Shown piece after piece: positions 42,760 through 55,142 of a stretch of 64,000 nt of DNA. The stretch is from assembly GCA_030849465.1 (NCBI GenBank), contig JARVLF010000007.1:62001-126000 (forward strand). The letters run 5' to 3'. Origin of the DNA: Moesziomyces globuligerus. Its lineage: Eukaryota; Basidiomycota; Ustilaginomycetes; Ustilaginales; Ustilaginaceae. The notes under the pieces were generated by a model that was not told the DNA's origin, ran no database searches, and saw only the letters and a list, made by a program, of their open reading frames with translations. A program made the translations under genes and the position numbers. Each line of letters starts with the position of its first letter. The first letter of the stretch is position 1.

Positions 42760-45125
42760 GCTGAGCTGTAGAGAGCGACGGCAGAGGTTGCGTGTGAATG
42801 CGAGGTAGGCGAGCGATATGCGCGAACGAAGGGCGGCGGGATGGCTACCAGAGCTGACCCGGGCTACGCGAGGCTTGTTCACGCTCGCACGAGCAGAAAG
42901 GTCTGACCTCGTGAGGACAGGTAAATCAGGTCCGAGAGGAGGCTACAGACATGGAGGAGATGGTGTTAGAAGCGTGGAAGCCGGGTACAGCGGCGGCTGT
43001 GCTGGAGAGGATTGAATATATGCGAGGTTGAGCTGCTTGTTGTGTTGCCGCAGAGGGTTAGCTGAAGTGCGGAAGAGACGTCAAAGCGTTGAGCGGGAGT
43101 GAGCGCCGTGACGAGGAAGTGTCAGCGGAGCTTTAAGAATGCAAGACGCGCAGCGGGGGGTGAGCTCGATGCGAACGGTCGAGGATTCGAGCGCTGAAGC
43201 GGGCGACGACGAGTAAGAGATGGTGCTGCTGAAGAGAAGGGTGCGGTGGGCAGCGGCGTCAAGGCGGCCAGGCGTGATGAGCGTGATATAGCAAGAATAG
43301 GATAGGACGAGAGAGAAGAGCAAGGAAAGAGCGAAGACGACGAGGGTGAGGTGGAACGGAGGAAGAAGAGGTGGGAGGAAGATGGAGAGGGTGAAGGTGC
43401 AAGCAACCTCAGCCAGGACGAGAAGGCTGGTGGAGCGTGGGTGAGGAGGCAAGGCAGGGCGGCAAGGGGCGGCGGAGCAGGAGCAGGGGATGTTGGGATG
43501 CAGAGCTATGGCGGAGAGGGGTGCGGAGCGAGGAGCGAGAGGCAGTGAGTGGAAGGAGCCGACGCAGGAGCTTCGAGGAGGAGCGACAGCCGCAGATTGA
43601 CAGGACTCGCCGAAGTAGCAAGCCTCACCCAGGTGCTGAGAACGAGAAGCATTGACGACGACGACGGCAACGACGACGAGAACGCCGCCGCCGCCCTGAG
43701 CAGCTCTCTGCGTCGAGCCAAGACTAGGCAGTCAACGGCAAGGGAGGCCGAGGCGAGGCGAGGTGGGCCGCATGCCACGCTTGCTTGCTGTGCTTTGCTT
43801 TGCTTTGCTCTGCTTGTGCTGTGCCGGTGGGCGGCTGACGGGCTGGCGGGCTCGGCACAGCCTGAAGTGCGTCAAGTGGACGTTTGTGGAAAAATGCCAT
43901 GCAATCAGTGTCAGCTTTGGCTCCCCCTGGGCCCTGGCACGCCGCTGCCGGTGTGATGCATGGTGCAGCTCCAACACAATAAGCGGAGCTGGGTGGAGGC
44001 GGCCGCCGAGCGCGCGACGCCGCCAGCTACTGCGAGAGAAAGAGAGAGAGCGGAAGGCGTGGCGCGGTTTGACAGCACGCTCGCTTATTGCTCCAGGAGG
44101 CGTTCGAGCCCCACCCAGGCCAAACGCAAGGCAAGGGAAGCGCAAGGTGAGCGAGGCCAGATGGGCGACGCTCGACTGTGATTCACAGCCCAGCCCAGCC
44201 TACTGTAGCCCAGCCCACTCAACGCGGGCCAAGCGACGATTTCAGAATCCTGGGTGCCGCAGGCGGAGGTGAAATCGGAAAAGCCGAGTCCAGCGGAAAA
44301 AAAGGAGAGGTGGGCGGTTGAGGCTTACAGCAGGCGGTGGGACGCAGCAGCCGTGCGCCAAGTCAACCCAACGGCCAAGCCGCAAGGGCTGGAATCGATT
44401 CATTCGCTTCCACTCTGGGCCCAGAGCCGACGAAATCCAATCACGCACACACTCACTCACACTCACACACTCACGCTCGAATCGAATCGCACCTCATCCG
44501 ACGTTGGCAAAGCAAGCTTTCGCCTCTCTCCGCCGTCGGCCTCGAGCCCGCCTTCTTGCCGCTGCGTATCTTTCCGTTCCTGCCGCAAGCATTGTGCTGC
44601 GCCTTGTCGTCCTCGCTCCGTAATGCGGCTTTCTCAAGGCGATTAAAGTGGGCTCAGCGTCGGCCAAGCCCAAACGAAGCGAGCGACGAGGCGGCTCGGC
44701 GTGTGAGTGTGTGCGTGTATTCCGCATGCCAGAGCGGCACTGTAAGACTGATGCGTTCGAAACCAGCCTCATCTGCATGCGCGTCCCTGGATGCAAGCAT
44801 TGACTAGCCTGGCATGACCGAACTCGACCTCGCCTCGTGCTCGCTTCGCCCCGCCTACTTTGACCTCGAGCGCAGCGGCGCAGCGGCGCTGCGGCCCGCG
44901 GACCACTGCGGAGAGGGCGCGGGTGCATCCTGCAGCCGAAAAAAAAACAGCGAAAACTTGAATCCAAGCCCGCCAAGCGGGAAAAGCGTGGCCGAACCTC
45001 GTCGCGCACAACGAAGCCCGCGCCGGTTAAGCGAGGTGCCAGGCGAGGCACGGAGCGGGCTCCAAAGCTGGCATCCGACCGTGATGCAAATCCACTCCCT
45101 CCCAGCCTGCAACGTGTAAGCAACG

Positions 45126-45169
45126 GCCAAGCCAGCAGCCAAGCCAGCAGCCAAGCCAGCAGCCAAGCC
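45126..45169. repeat. (GCCAAGCCAGCA) x 3.7 minisatellite
   Basis: Perfect 12-bp copies, followed immediately by ATGCCAACCC copies at 45171-45198. Lies within the gene-poor region. Confidence 0.9.
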
Positions 45170-45226
45170 CATGCCAACCCATGCCAACCCATGCCAACTC
45201 AGGCCCCATCGACACAGCAACGCACA

Positions 45227-45255
45227 CGGCAACGGCAACGGCAACGGCAACGGCA
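45227..45255. repeat. (CGGCAA)4 hexanucleotide repeat
   Basis: Four perfect hexamers plus a partial fifth, in the gene-poor region. Confidence 0.9.
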
Positions 45256-47710
45256 CCGTACGCACTCGCTCGGTTGCAGCGCTGCCGCTCATCTCGGCGT
45301 TCAGCGCAGTGGAGAAGCATGCTCAAGCTCGACATGCTCTGTACCCGCTCTGCACACGGCATATGGTTCCACTTCATCTGCATTGGCCGCCAGCTCGAGC
45401 CAACAAAGGGCCCACGGGACAGATGGCGCCGCGCTAGAGTGGAGCCACGACTGAGCCACGGCGTGCATCGGGCTCAACAAAGTGGCAGGCCGCGTCTGGC
45501 CACCGAGGGCGGAGCAAGCAACGGAGCCTCAAGCGCACCAAAGCGGAGACCGACTCCGAGACGCGGCAGACGCACACGCAGACGCACACGCAGTGGAAGC
45601 GACGGTAACCGCGCGGAGAAGAAATGTGCGTCAGGATCGATTCCGGCCGCCGACCGCCTCGACAAGCGTAAGCACACGTACTGATGCCCTTTCGCGAACA
45701 GCGCCTCCTCCTCCACGCGGATCCGCCCTGGGCAGCGTGCAGATCTGCACTGCCAACCTCGCTGCCGCAGCCCCGAGCCACTTGGCTGTTTCACAGCCCT
45801 CGCCGCATGCTATTTCCTGTGCCGAGCCTTTGTTTTCCACGTCTATGCAATGCCACGTCGGTCCGTGAGTCTTTATGAAGCGTTGTTGTTATCAACCTTC
45901 GTAGCGCAGCATCTGGTTCTGCAGGCGAATGTGCTGTGCTGGCTGCAAAATACGGCACGGACGCCGGCGAACGAGGCTGCTGCCGAGCATGCTCGGCGTG
46001 TGATGCACCTAGAAGGGTCCCCTCCCGCACGCGAGGCGAGGCTGGCGTGCGAGACGATCGAATTCCTCTGCTCCCAGTCCAGGCAAGGAGGCAGCAAAAA
46101 AAAAGGGACCGCAGCCAAATAGCAAGAGAGAAGCCAAAATATAAAATAAATACGGGAAAGAACAAACTTTGGATCCAGCCTGCGGAACAGAGAGTCCTTG
46201 GCCACTAGATTAGCTCCATTGTTTCGGGCTTCTGCGTGATTGTGTGTGGGATGGCCAACGTACAGCCAAGCTAGTCTGGCCCTGCGCATCGGATCCAAAA
46301 GAGCAAAGCGTGGAGCGGTCAACGCCATGTCGAGACTCGAGTCGGCCCAGTGCGTGATGAATCCGCCGAGGGGCGAGCCTCGCCGCGCTATGCAGGGCAA
46401 CGATTGGGTGCGAGGTGAAGCAAGCAAGGGCCCGTGTCGTGGCTCGGTGCACTTTCGAGAGCCTGTCATTTGTTTTGGGCTTCGAGGTCACCACGCTGCG
46501 CTGCGCTCTCGGCTGCAGCCGAGCCCAAACAGCCTCTACAATATCACCCGCCCGCGCGTTGCCGCACGCCGCTACGTGGCTACGTGACGTTGCCGGTGAC
46601 GTTCTCACAAAAATCCACACGCCCGCTCTGCAATACAGTACATGGTTTGGAAATTGCTCACCGTCGCCGCTGCTTCGCGTGTTTTTTTAGTGTGGTGCAG
46701 GCGAGCGCACACTGACGCAACCATCTGCTCCCCAGCGCAGCTAGCCTGTTGGTGCCGTCCAAAGCTTCAAGCGGCCACTAGCTTGGCGCTCGGAACCGTG
46801 CAAAGGCATCCCTACTATTCTCCAGTACGGCACCATGCGATGCGATGCAGCACCTCTCGCTCAACGATACGACACTGTACTGAACCGAGCTGCCTTTTCA
46901 CACCATCGAGTTTCCAAGGAAGCACGGTACCTTGGCCGGATCGGCCGCGCATGATGGGTTGGGGCAGCCTCGTCAGCATCCATGCCAGACATCGCTCCCA
47001 CGCTGGTTGGCAGCCGCTCCGAAACCCTTAGACCGTGGCTATCGGTCGGACTTCTCCTTCCGTCGCTTTCACTTGGCCAAGCTGCCGAACCAAAGCTTTC
47101 GTGGATAAAGGGAGGAAGCGGAAGCAGAGCGGTCCGATGCTCGGAAGTGACCAACTTCACCCAGCGAGCCGGATCGAGCGGGTTGCGCTTGCTGCGGAAC
47201 CACACGCCCATAGACAGGGGGCGGGCAAGCGCCCTGAAATCGGCCCGCTTTGCTTTCTCTGGTCTGAGTTGCCAAGCTTCGATCGCGCACTCTGCTTGCT
47301 CAGGGACCTGGCAGCCGGTCGCCAATTCATGCCGCTTGAGCCTCAGCTCGAAAAAGGCAGAAAATGCTAGCGCGGCTGCCCTTTGAGGGCTCTAGCTTAG
47401 TGGAAATTTCCACGGCCAACCCAGCTCAACGTTCCACTCGACTCGACTCGACTTGACTCGAGCCGACACGGATTAGGCCGCCGAGGCGAGATGCGAACCT
47501 TGCCCCGCCCTCGTGGCTTGAGATGAAACGGCGAAACTCTGGTTGGCGGTTTGGCGCTCCCCTTGCCAGCACCCAGAAGAGGCGAGATCGAGGCCGCAAG
47601 CATGCTTGTCCGGTGCCTCTTGTTTTCCAACACGCAGCAATCCTTGTGGTACATGCACACACGCGCCCTGACCTTGCATCCACGGCCGGCCAAGTAGCGA
47701 CTGCTCCATA

Positions 47711-47746
47711 TCCTCCTCCTCCTCCTCCTCCTCCTCCTCCTCCTCC
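47711..47746. repeat. (TCC)12 microsatellite
   Basis: Twelve perfect trinucleotides in the gene-poor region; would read as poly-Glu or poly-Gly on the other strand but no gene surrounds it. Confidence 0.95.
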
Positions 47747-50322
47747 GCCGCCGGACAGTGGCACTTGACCGTTCGCGAGCTTGGCACTGCAGATGCATGT
47801 TGGCCCCCATTCAAGTGAGGGCTGCAAATTCGACCGCCGAGGTGAAAGTCAGAGCCCGCTTTCAGGGCCCTTTGTGTGTTGGCTGCACATGCGATGGTTC
47901 AGCGAGACGAAGCACGCGGCGTCTAGATGGCGTGACGTTCGGTGGCCGCGGAGTCGGTGGTTGATGCGGCGGAGAAGGGCTTGGGTCCAAAGCGGGCCTC
48001 CCCCCGCCCCTTCACTTAGTCAGGACACGTTGGGAGCTAGGCCGAAAGTGACACGTCGGAGTTACACGCAGTGGTGCTACAGTCTTAGCGGTGGAGGACC
48101 AGTGCACAGTGAAGCGGTGGAGAGACAGCGTTGAGGCGAAAAGAGTGGCATTCCCGTGGCACGCTTAAGCGAGGAACCGGTTTTCCGACCCTCTCAAGGC
48201 TGGGACTGTGAAACGAAGTGGCGTACGTGCAGGCTCGTGATCTCGTGGAACGCAAGTGCTGTATTCGCCGCAGGACGACTGCCGTGCTGCTATCCACCGC
48301 AACAAAAGCACTGGACCACCAGCGACCATGCCCACGTAGGGCCATTGTATGCACGCAAAAGTGAGCTGCAACACAGCTTGGCCACAGCTTTGTTCGGTGC
48401 ATTGCATTTGGGGCGCAGGCTTGCAGAATGCGCTACGGTGTGCAGCGGCGTCTCGGTCATGCTCCCAAACCCAACGCAACCAGCGGCAGGGGTTTGGCAC
48501 GTCACGGGGAAAGAGAGGTCATCAAAAGCGCTCTAACCGAGTCGACTCGTTTGCCAAACCCTCTCCATCTCTACCATCGGAAAGGGTCAGGGAAACTGAA
48601 AAGACACCAAACACAATTGACCGTCAGCGCTTAGGGCGGAGGGGCGACGAGGAAGGGAAAAAAAAAAAAAGAAAAAGAAAAAGAAAAAGCGCAGGCTCCG
48701 GAGCGGAGATCCGATTTTCGGCCTCACTTTGGTTGGCTGAGGTTGGGTGCCTGGTGTCAGCCTGCCGTGGGCTCAGAAAGTGGGAGGAAGTTACAGTGCA
48801 GAGGACCTGCAGCGCCCCACCGGTAGAACTCTGGCTCAACAAATCCGACCTGCGTCGCATGCGATGCATCGGCCCGTCCGGCCCAGCGCCCTCCGCTTCT
48901 GCTCGCTACGACAGCACACAGCACTGATGCTTCGCCAAGCCCCTTGGCCTCCCAGCTCGCCAGCTCGCCGTGCAGCGCTTGCGGTGCTTGCAGTGCTTGC
49001 GGTGCTTGGGTTCGCCACCTCTCCTCAGCTAGCTCGTTGGCTCGCCACATGCTGATGATCAACACTGCCCTCTGCATGCAGTACCCGCAAGCTCAACCCC
49101 TCCAGCCCGTCTGGCTCAAACTGAGACCCACATCGCAACACCCGCACCTGGCACGCCTCGGCGTCACAACCCCCCTCGCTGCGATGAAAGCGCCGGACCG
49201 CCGAGGTTGAGACCAGGTCAACCGCCGAGCGCCAGTTGCTACCAGGCGCGGCCCGGTTGGTCGCCTCGAGTTGGCGACACCACCTCCGCTTTCGGGCCCC
49301 TGTCTTGGAACCAGCTAGCTGGGAACAAGTGGTCTGACTGCGAACCAGATAAGTGGCTCGCGAGAATCGCGACCGAGTCCGCCTCCAACCCAGATGATTT
49401 CGAGCGGCGAGCGGCGACGAGAATATCAGTCGAGGAGCCAGCATCAGCATGAATTCGGATCGCAAATTTGCACTCGACAAGCTGAGCTTGGAGCCAAGCC
49501 AGCCGAGTTCGGATGCGCGTGTCAAGGCATCTCCTCGACGCCTCAACGTTAGGGGTTGAATCACGCCCGCTTGCAGCTCCGACCCTCGCCCCTCTGTTTC
49601 CAACGGCAGAGGTCGTGAAGCCCTTCTTGCTCAATTTCCAGGTGCACGCTCGGTGCTCGCCCTGCGCTTGCGGTACTGTATCCAGGCGGGCGCGATAAAC
49701 CTTGGAGCGGGCTTCGTTTCGGCCCTGACAGATGATTCGAGCCCCGCTCGTCTTGCGGCCTGCCCCGCTGTGCCTGACGCTCTTGTCCATTCCACCTGGC
49801 TTTTGCTCACATGTGTGAGTGTACGCTTCGAATCCCATCTCTCAGAGCTTTTCGATACGAAGGGTCCGACCGAGAGCGCCAAGGCAATTGAACCACTTTA
49901 GGGGGTAGGGCCGGCTTGGTTCATCCAAACCTGTTCCCGCCCGCAGCTGAGTTGACAACGGAAGAATCGCAAAGCCTGCTACAGACGCTCTCATCTTGAC
50001 ACTCCGGTCGCCACTTCGATCCGTTCGCACCAGGAGCCCTCAGCCATTCGCCGTAAGCCATCGACCCCGGGAGACTCGGCGGAGTGCGGCGACCCACACA
50101 GGTTCACCTGATGGGTGTCAACCACGGACGTCCAGTCCAGACCCGTCGGATTCGTGACCCGCCCTCATCAGCTGAACAACGCATGCCTGCTTCTGTCACC
50201 GGAAAAAGACGATCTGTTTGAAAGTCGTAGCTGCTTGCCATCCCGATCCAGCGCAGAGCTGAGCTCGGCTTGAACCCAGAATTGCCACCGCCTCACGTCC
50301 GGCACTCACTTCTATTGGGGAG

Positions 50323-50337
50323 GACCTCCGGGAGGTC
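50323..50337. promoter_or_regulatory. 15-bp palindrome
   Basis: GACCTCC-G-GGAGGTC, perfect around a single central base, in the gene-poor region with no nearby start codon of a supported gene. Confidence 0.4.
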
Positions 50338-52007
50338 TGCCGAACTGGGCGTACGTGAGATATCGCCGCAAGGTAGAGGGCTGCTTAGCTCGCGCCCGAC
50401 GATCGCGAGTTGGCCCTTCGAGGCGAGGCTCGGTTTCGAACCGCCTTCCCGTGGCGTGCGCTTTTCTTTGCCTCTCTCGGCTGCCAACCAAGGCATGCGT
50501 CCCTGACCTCTGACTCTGATGTGTCCGCAGTCCTCTCCGCTTGGCAGCAGCACCACCCTGGAATCGCATTTTGCCGATTTCAGCTCATCCCAGGACAGCA
50601 CTGTGACTGACAGTCAGTCCCGGCGCGATGCCCTCAGAAGTCGAGTGACAGCATGCTTTTGGCTTTTCAGCACCCACCGATCCGAGCCCGCTCACAGCTG
50701 CTGTTCGGCCGTTCGGGCGGACCGGAGCCGAACATCGCGGTCACGCTCAAGGGCTGCCGAACGGCTCTGCGTCTCAGCCTTATCGCTGGCGAGAGAAAAG
50801 CTTACCCGCCAACGAGGCTAGGCAGAGACCATCGCGATGGCTGAGACGGCACGCGGAATGCGCGCTTCGGCAGCCGTCAGTGCTGGGCCGAGAAGAGACA
50901 TGCCAGGTGTGCAAAGAGGATGGTGTGCTCGGCTGAACTGTGCCAAGTGACCCGCAATGATCGAACCGCATGGGTGAGCTTAGCCCGCCCCCAACGTGCA
51001 TGCGCTTAGAGATGCTATGAGCCAGAGCAACGCTACACGACGAGCGCGCTGGTGTCAGAGTTTGTACAGTGGGACGGCAGGATTGGTCCGATTTGGCTGC
51101 TTTGCAGCGTTGCAGGTCGATATGGCAACTCAGCTTGACGTGTGCTAACACGAGGGTCACCAGCCTGCGCGCAAAGGCAGGCCCGCTGCACCGCTAAGTT
51201 AGCGTGCAACAAGGAATCCATCGTCCGTCCTAGCTTGGCGCTACGGCCGACATGGGTCCGCCGCGTGGAGACCGACTCTGTTACAGCACACGGCGGTCAT
51301 CCGCCGAGGGCTGTGTGCATCTGGCAGTTTTTCGCATTGCGCCCAGCACCCTTGGTCATGTCCATGGACGGGCCTTCGGAAAATCCCTGCCGACTGGTGC
51401 AAGCAGCGCCGAGCTGAGCAGCATCGCCACACCGACCAGCCGTGTGATAGCAGACTGCGCCCCCGACGGAGTCGTATGGTCACAGCTTCGGAAAGACGGC
51501 GATACCACGCGATCTGATTGCACACGCCTTTGTGCGATTCCGGCCGATCGTCAGCTTGCGCACAAGGTCAAGCGGCCGGGAAGCATCGCTTTTCAAGCAG
51601 CGACGATCTCGATGGCGCTGAGAACCAAAGCCGTGCCGATGCCGCGATGTCCGTGCAAAAAAGAACATGACACGTCGTCGGCTTTTTCAAGAGAGACAGT
51701 GTTAGCTTTTCAGATGCGCACAGTTTGTTGGCATGGCGCGTGCCACGTGATCTGGGCTCGTGTTGGTCTTTTGCGAGGCGGTGGAAAGTGTTGGTGTCGA
51801 GGCAGTGGCAATGGCAGAAGGAAAGATGGCATGCAGAACGACCACCAGGCTTCCGCTGCCAAGCGCTTGCTGTCTGACCTCATCGACTCTTCGCTCAAAG
51901 CACATCGACGATCAAACCACGACGGGGACGGGCTGTATAATCGGCGCTGACGGGAAACGGAACGCCTAACGCCTAACGACGAACGCAGCGCACAGTTCGG
52001 ATTCGTC

Positions 52008-53399
52008 ATGGCCGGCTCGAGTACGCAGACAGACTCCAAGGCGCTGCCACGCCTCCCGGCCACGGGCTCACAGCTTGCATCGAGCTCGACTCGCACCAGT
52101 ACCATCGCCGTCCAGGTCGAGGCGCGCTTGCAGCCGAGCTCGACTGCGAGTGATGATGAGACGCGCGCCGAGGTCAAGTCGTTCCTCACCTCTCGCTTTG
52201 CCTCCCTAGAGACCGAGAGCGAGATCGCCGACTGGAGCGACTCTGCTTTCCTCACGGCCAACATCGACCGCCTGCGCATCGCCGAAGCCAGCACACGCAG
52301 CGCTGCCACGTCGATACCGATCTCGGAGGCGCGGTTGGAGGTGCACATCTACCAGCCGTCGTCGAGCGACATTGTCGACGAGTTCTCCGCCGCCGAACCC
52401 GGTGCGGACGAGGGCGAAGAGACTACAGCTGCGAGTGTCTCGGAGCTGCCCAACCGCGGGCTGGATGGCGTGTGGGATAGCCTGGTGTACGAGGGCGACA
52501 TCAAGGCCAAGCTGCTGCGCTACATCTACACGACGCTGCTGTTTTCCGACGCGAGCGTCGACTTCAACCTCGTCTCGTGGAACCGCGTCGTCCTTCTCCA
52601 TGGGCCGCCGGGGACGGGCAAGACGAGCTTGTGCAAGGCGCTGGCGCAGAAACTCGCCATCCGACTCGCCCATCGCTACTCGCACGGCAAGCTGGTCGAG
52701 ATCAACAGCCACTCGCTCTTCTCCAAGTGGTTCTCCGAGTCCGGCAAGCTGGTCCAGCGGCTGTTCAGCATGATCACCGAGATGGTCGAGGACGACGAGG
52801 CGTTTGTCGTCGTGCTCATCGACGAGGTCGAGTCGCTCACCGCCGCACGAAGCGCGGCGGCCTCGGGCTCAGAACCGACCGACGCCATCCGCGTGGTCAA
52901 TGCGCTGCTCACCCAGCTCGACAAGCTCAAGCATCGCAAGAACGTGCTCATCATGACGACGTCCAACATGAGCGAGTCGATCGACCATGCGTTTATCGAT
53001 CGCGCCGATATCAAGCAGTACATCGGCCTTCCGCCCGCCCAGGCCGTCTACTGGATCCTCCAGAGCTGCTTGAGCGAGCTCATGCGCGTAGGACTCGTGG
53101 CGCCCGCAGCGCTGCCCTCGTTCGCTCAGGCGGTTCAGATGGACCAAGATGGAGAGATGGAGTTGGACGCGCCCGAGACACAGCTCTTGCACCTTGCGTA
53201 CGAGTGCAAAGGTATGTCGGGCCGCTTGCTCCGCAGGCTGCCCGTGCTCGCGCATGCTCACCATATCGACGCGGCCCACGGCCCCGTCGAGTGCGCCGTG
53301 TGGATCGACGCCATGGCCCGCGCGCTGCTCGATACCAGGGAGGAAGCGACCGCCAGCTTGCGGGAGCAGCAGAGCGCCGACAATTATACCGAGATCTAA
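52008..53399 (+). CDS. PCH2: Pch2/TRIP13-type AAA+ ATPase
   Basis: 463 residues, single exon, ATG 52008. The N-terminal domain (about 20-160) binds the HORMA partner; WDSLVYEGDIKAKLLRYIYTTLLFS leads into the AAA+ core. Walker A is GPPGTGKTS (199-207), Walker B VVLIDEVESL, sensor-1 region LIMTTSNMSESIDHAFIDRADIKQYIG, and the C-terminal lid has GMSGRLLRRLP. The DRADIKQYIGLP wording is specific to TRIP13/Pch2 rather than other AAA proteins. It remodels HORMA-domain proteins such as Mad2 and Hop1, so it acts in the spindle checkpoint and the meiotic recombination checkpoint. It sits next to the gene-poor region. Confidence 0.93.
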   Translation: MAGSSTQTDSKALPRLPATGSQLASSSTRTSTIAVQVEARLQPSSTASDDETRAEVKSFLTSRFASLETESEIADWSDSAFLTANIDRLRIAEASTRSAATSIPISEARLEVHIYQPSSSDIVDEFSAAEPGADEGEETTAASVSELPNRGLDGVWDSLVYEGDIKAKLLRYIYTTLLFSDASVDFNLVSWNRVVLLHGPPGTGKTSLCKALAQKLAIRLAHRYSHGKLVEINSHSLFSKWFSESGKLVQRLFSMITEMVEDDEAFVVVLIDEVESLTAARSAAASGSEPTDAIRVVNALLTQLDKLKHRKNVLIMTTSNMSESIDHAFIDRADIKQYIGLPPAQAVYWILQSCLSELMRVGLVAPAALPSFAQAVQMDQDGEMELDAPETQLLHLAYECKGMSGRLLRRLPVLAHAHHIDAAHGPVECAVWIDAMARALLDTREEATASLREQQSADNYTEI

Positions 53400-53955
53400 A
53401 GGCGCACACAGCCTCGCCTCGAAAGCTTGCAGCCACCGTTGTACTTGTATCATGCTTCCGGCTATAAGCAGCGCAGCAGTCACAGGCTTTGCCAAGTGTG
53501 TATGAGTGACGAGCGCAGATCAAAAAAAAAAAAGAAAGAAAAAAAATCCATGTAATTGGGGTCGCAAAATCGCGATTGATAAATGGGCCGCCGTGCCGGG
53601 CACAGCGCTGCGCGTGAAAGAGGCAAACACTCGACGGTTGCACAGCGCCACACCGGCAATGCAAGGTCTCTACGGATGGAAGGTTCCGCATCCAGACATT
53701 CGGGCCTCGTCTCGCTTCTCGTGGTGCCGGTCGCCACCATCCTCCCTTCTTTATCCACCCTTTCGGATTCCCACCCTTCGCCCTGGATCTTTCTCCTGCT
53801 CGTTACCCCGCACCGGCTCTCAGGACGCCTTGAAACTCCCGCAACGATACTTAGAAGTGTCGGCTAGAAGCGTCGGACCGCATACACGCCGCATACACGT
53901 CGCATACAACCCGCACCCAAGCTACACACTAGACCTACGCGCCGGCCTGTCGATC
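53400..53955. other. Intergenic, tandem gene spacer
   Basis: 556 bp between Pch2 and the hydrolase. A-rich tracts at 53521-53547 probably mark the Pch2 3' end region. The hydrolase frame is open through here, with an in-frame ATG at 53659 that could add 99 Ser/Arg/Pro-rich residues. Confidence 0.45.
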
Positions 53956-55011
53956 ATGGCGACCGAAGCGCTTCTACCGATCGGTGCAGCGTATACCGGA
54001 GCGACGCAGACCGATCTCGACCGTGCCAAGGCCGAGGCGGGCGAGTCGTACTTTCCTACAGTGTTTGATCCGGCCACCGTTACGCGCAAGGGCCATGCTG
54101 TGATCGGTCGTGGCCGGACCTCGACCACCAAGGGCTCCACCGAGGGCTTCAAGATGTACTACGAGGTGCACGGCAGCGGGCCCATCCGGGTTGCGTTTGT
54201 CATGGGTCTGAACAACACGAGCTTTGGCTGGTTGCCGCAGGTGGAGCATCTGGCCAAGGATGCGCGCTACACGTGCCTCGTCTTTGACAACCGCGGCGTC
54301 GGCAACTCGGAGACGCCGCAGGGGTGGTACAAGACGAGCGAGATGGCGGAGGATACGTTTGAGCTGCTCTCGGAGCTCGAGTGGCTCTCGAGCGAGCGGA
54401 GCGTGCATGTCGTTGGTGTCTCGATGGGCGGGATGATCGCGCTCGAGATGGCAAGGCAGAAGCCAAGCGTGCTGGCATCCTTGACGCTCATCTCGACGGC
54501 GCCCGGTAAGCGATTCCGCACACCGACGTACGGTCTCACCTCGTTGGCACGCGTCCTCGCAGGCCGCACGTTAGGCTTCGATAGCGAGCAGTATCGTCTC
54601 AACCGGTTGATCACCACGCTCTTCCCCGAATCCTGGCTTGCCGAACAGAGCACCAAGGACGCGACCAGGACCAACCAGCAGGTGCTCTACGACATGTTCA
54701 AGTGGCGCTACGCCTTCACCACCCGTCAAAACCTTCACGGCGCCGTCAGCCAGATGAAGGCAGCCATCACCCACTTCATCCCCGACGCCGAACTCGCCAA
54801 GATCAACACAAACGTACCCCACATCGTCATCCTCACTGGCGACACCGACTTCCTCGTCGATCCGCGCAACTCGTTTTACCTCCGCGACCACCTGCCCACC
54901 GCCAAATTCCACGAGTTCAAAAACGCCGGCCATGCGCTCGGCAACCAGATCGCAGACCAGGTCAACGCCATCCTCGAGTCCACCTTTGCTCAGGCCTCTG
55001 CGCGCAACTGA
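53956..55011 (+). CDS. Alpha/beta-hydrolase fold protein
   Basis: 351 residues from ATG 53956. The fold is clear: YYEVHGSGPIRVAFVMGLNNTSFGW (strand 3 and oxyanion region), CLVFDNRGVGNSETP, nucleophile elbow GVSMGG with Ser156, acid in TGDTDFLVDP (Asp296 or Asp298), and His326 in NAGHALGN. The pattern is that of esterase/epoxide-hydrolase-like fungal proteins; substrate unknown. An upstream in-frame ATG (53659) would add a basic, Ser-rich leader that might be a mitochondrial signal; I prefer 53956 because MATEALLPIGAAYTG looks like a normal start and the extension is low-complexity. Convergent with the next gene (131 bp between stops). Confidence 0.85.
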   Translation: MATEALLPIGAAYTGATQTDLDRAKAEAGESYFPTVFDPATVTRKGHAVIGRGRTSTTKGSTEGFKMYYEVHGSGPIRVAFVMGLNNTSFGWLPQVEHLAKDARYTCLVFDNRGVGNSETPQGWYKTSEMAEDTFELLSELEWLSSERSVHVVGVSMGGMIALEMARQKPSVLASLTLISTAPGKRFRTPTYGLTSLARVLAGRTLGFDSEQYRLNRLITTLFPESWLAEQSTKDATRTNQQVLYDMFKWRYAFTTRQNLHGAVSQMKAAITHFIPDAELAKINTNVPHIVILTGDTDFLVDPRNSFYLRDHLPTAKFHEFKNAGHALGNQIADQVNAILESTFAQASARN

Positions 55012-55142
55012 ACTCGCCCACTTCTCGACTGGCGGAATCGTTTTGTTTTGGATTTGCATTCGCATCAGGAATCGTTACAGCATCGAGATGTCGTCACCCC
55101 GACCGTATGCGTGTTGAAGAACAACAGAAAGCAAGGAAGGGG

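Larger units (their letters stand above)
42760..52007. other. 9.2-kb gene-poor, repeat-rich region
   Basis: No frame here has both good length and protein-like composition; the longest candidates on either strand stay below about 235 residues and are Arg/Ser/Ala/Cys-rich, as out-of-frame GC-rich DNA is. The first kilobase is the cyclin gene's upstream region (TATA-like AATATATG at 43015-43022). Features seen: TTTGC repeats near 43791-43808, CACT/CACA tracts near 44445-44476, minisatellites at 45126-45169 and 45227-45255, a (TCC)12 run at 47711-47746, A-rich tract with GAAAAA units at 48659-48690, TGCTTGCGG repeats near 48980-49010, and a palindrome at 50323-50337. I recognise no transposase, reverse transcriptase, LTR, tRNA or rRNA. 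The last few hundred bases are the Pch2 promoter. Confidence 0.55.

Noticed and set aside
44100..44125. GTTCGAGCCCC-like string considered as a tRNA T-arm
   Set aside because: The flanking bases do not form a five-pair stem and no D- or anticodon arm fits upstream. Similar strings near 44757, 49822, 50434 and 61265 fail for the same reason.
45873..46469. 198-codon minus frame with one hydrophobic patch in the gene-poor region
   Set aside because: Only one patch is hydrophobic, the rest is low-information, and codon use is unlike supported genes.
51252..51950. 232-codon plus-strand frame at the end of the gene-poor region
   Set aside because: Composition (Arg, Ser, Cys, Gly) and lack of motifs look like chance; no leader or splice pattern supports it.
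53659..53955. Upstream ATG as the start of the hydrolase
   Set aside because: It would add 99 low-complexity Ser/Arg/Pro residues with no fold; kept only as an alternative start.
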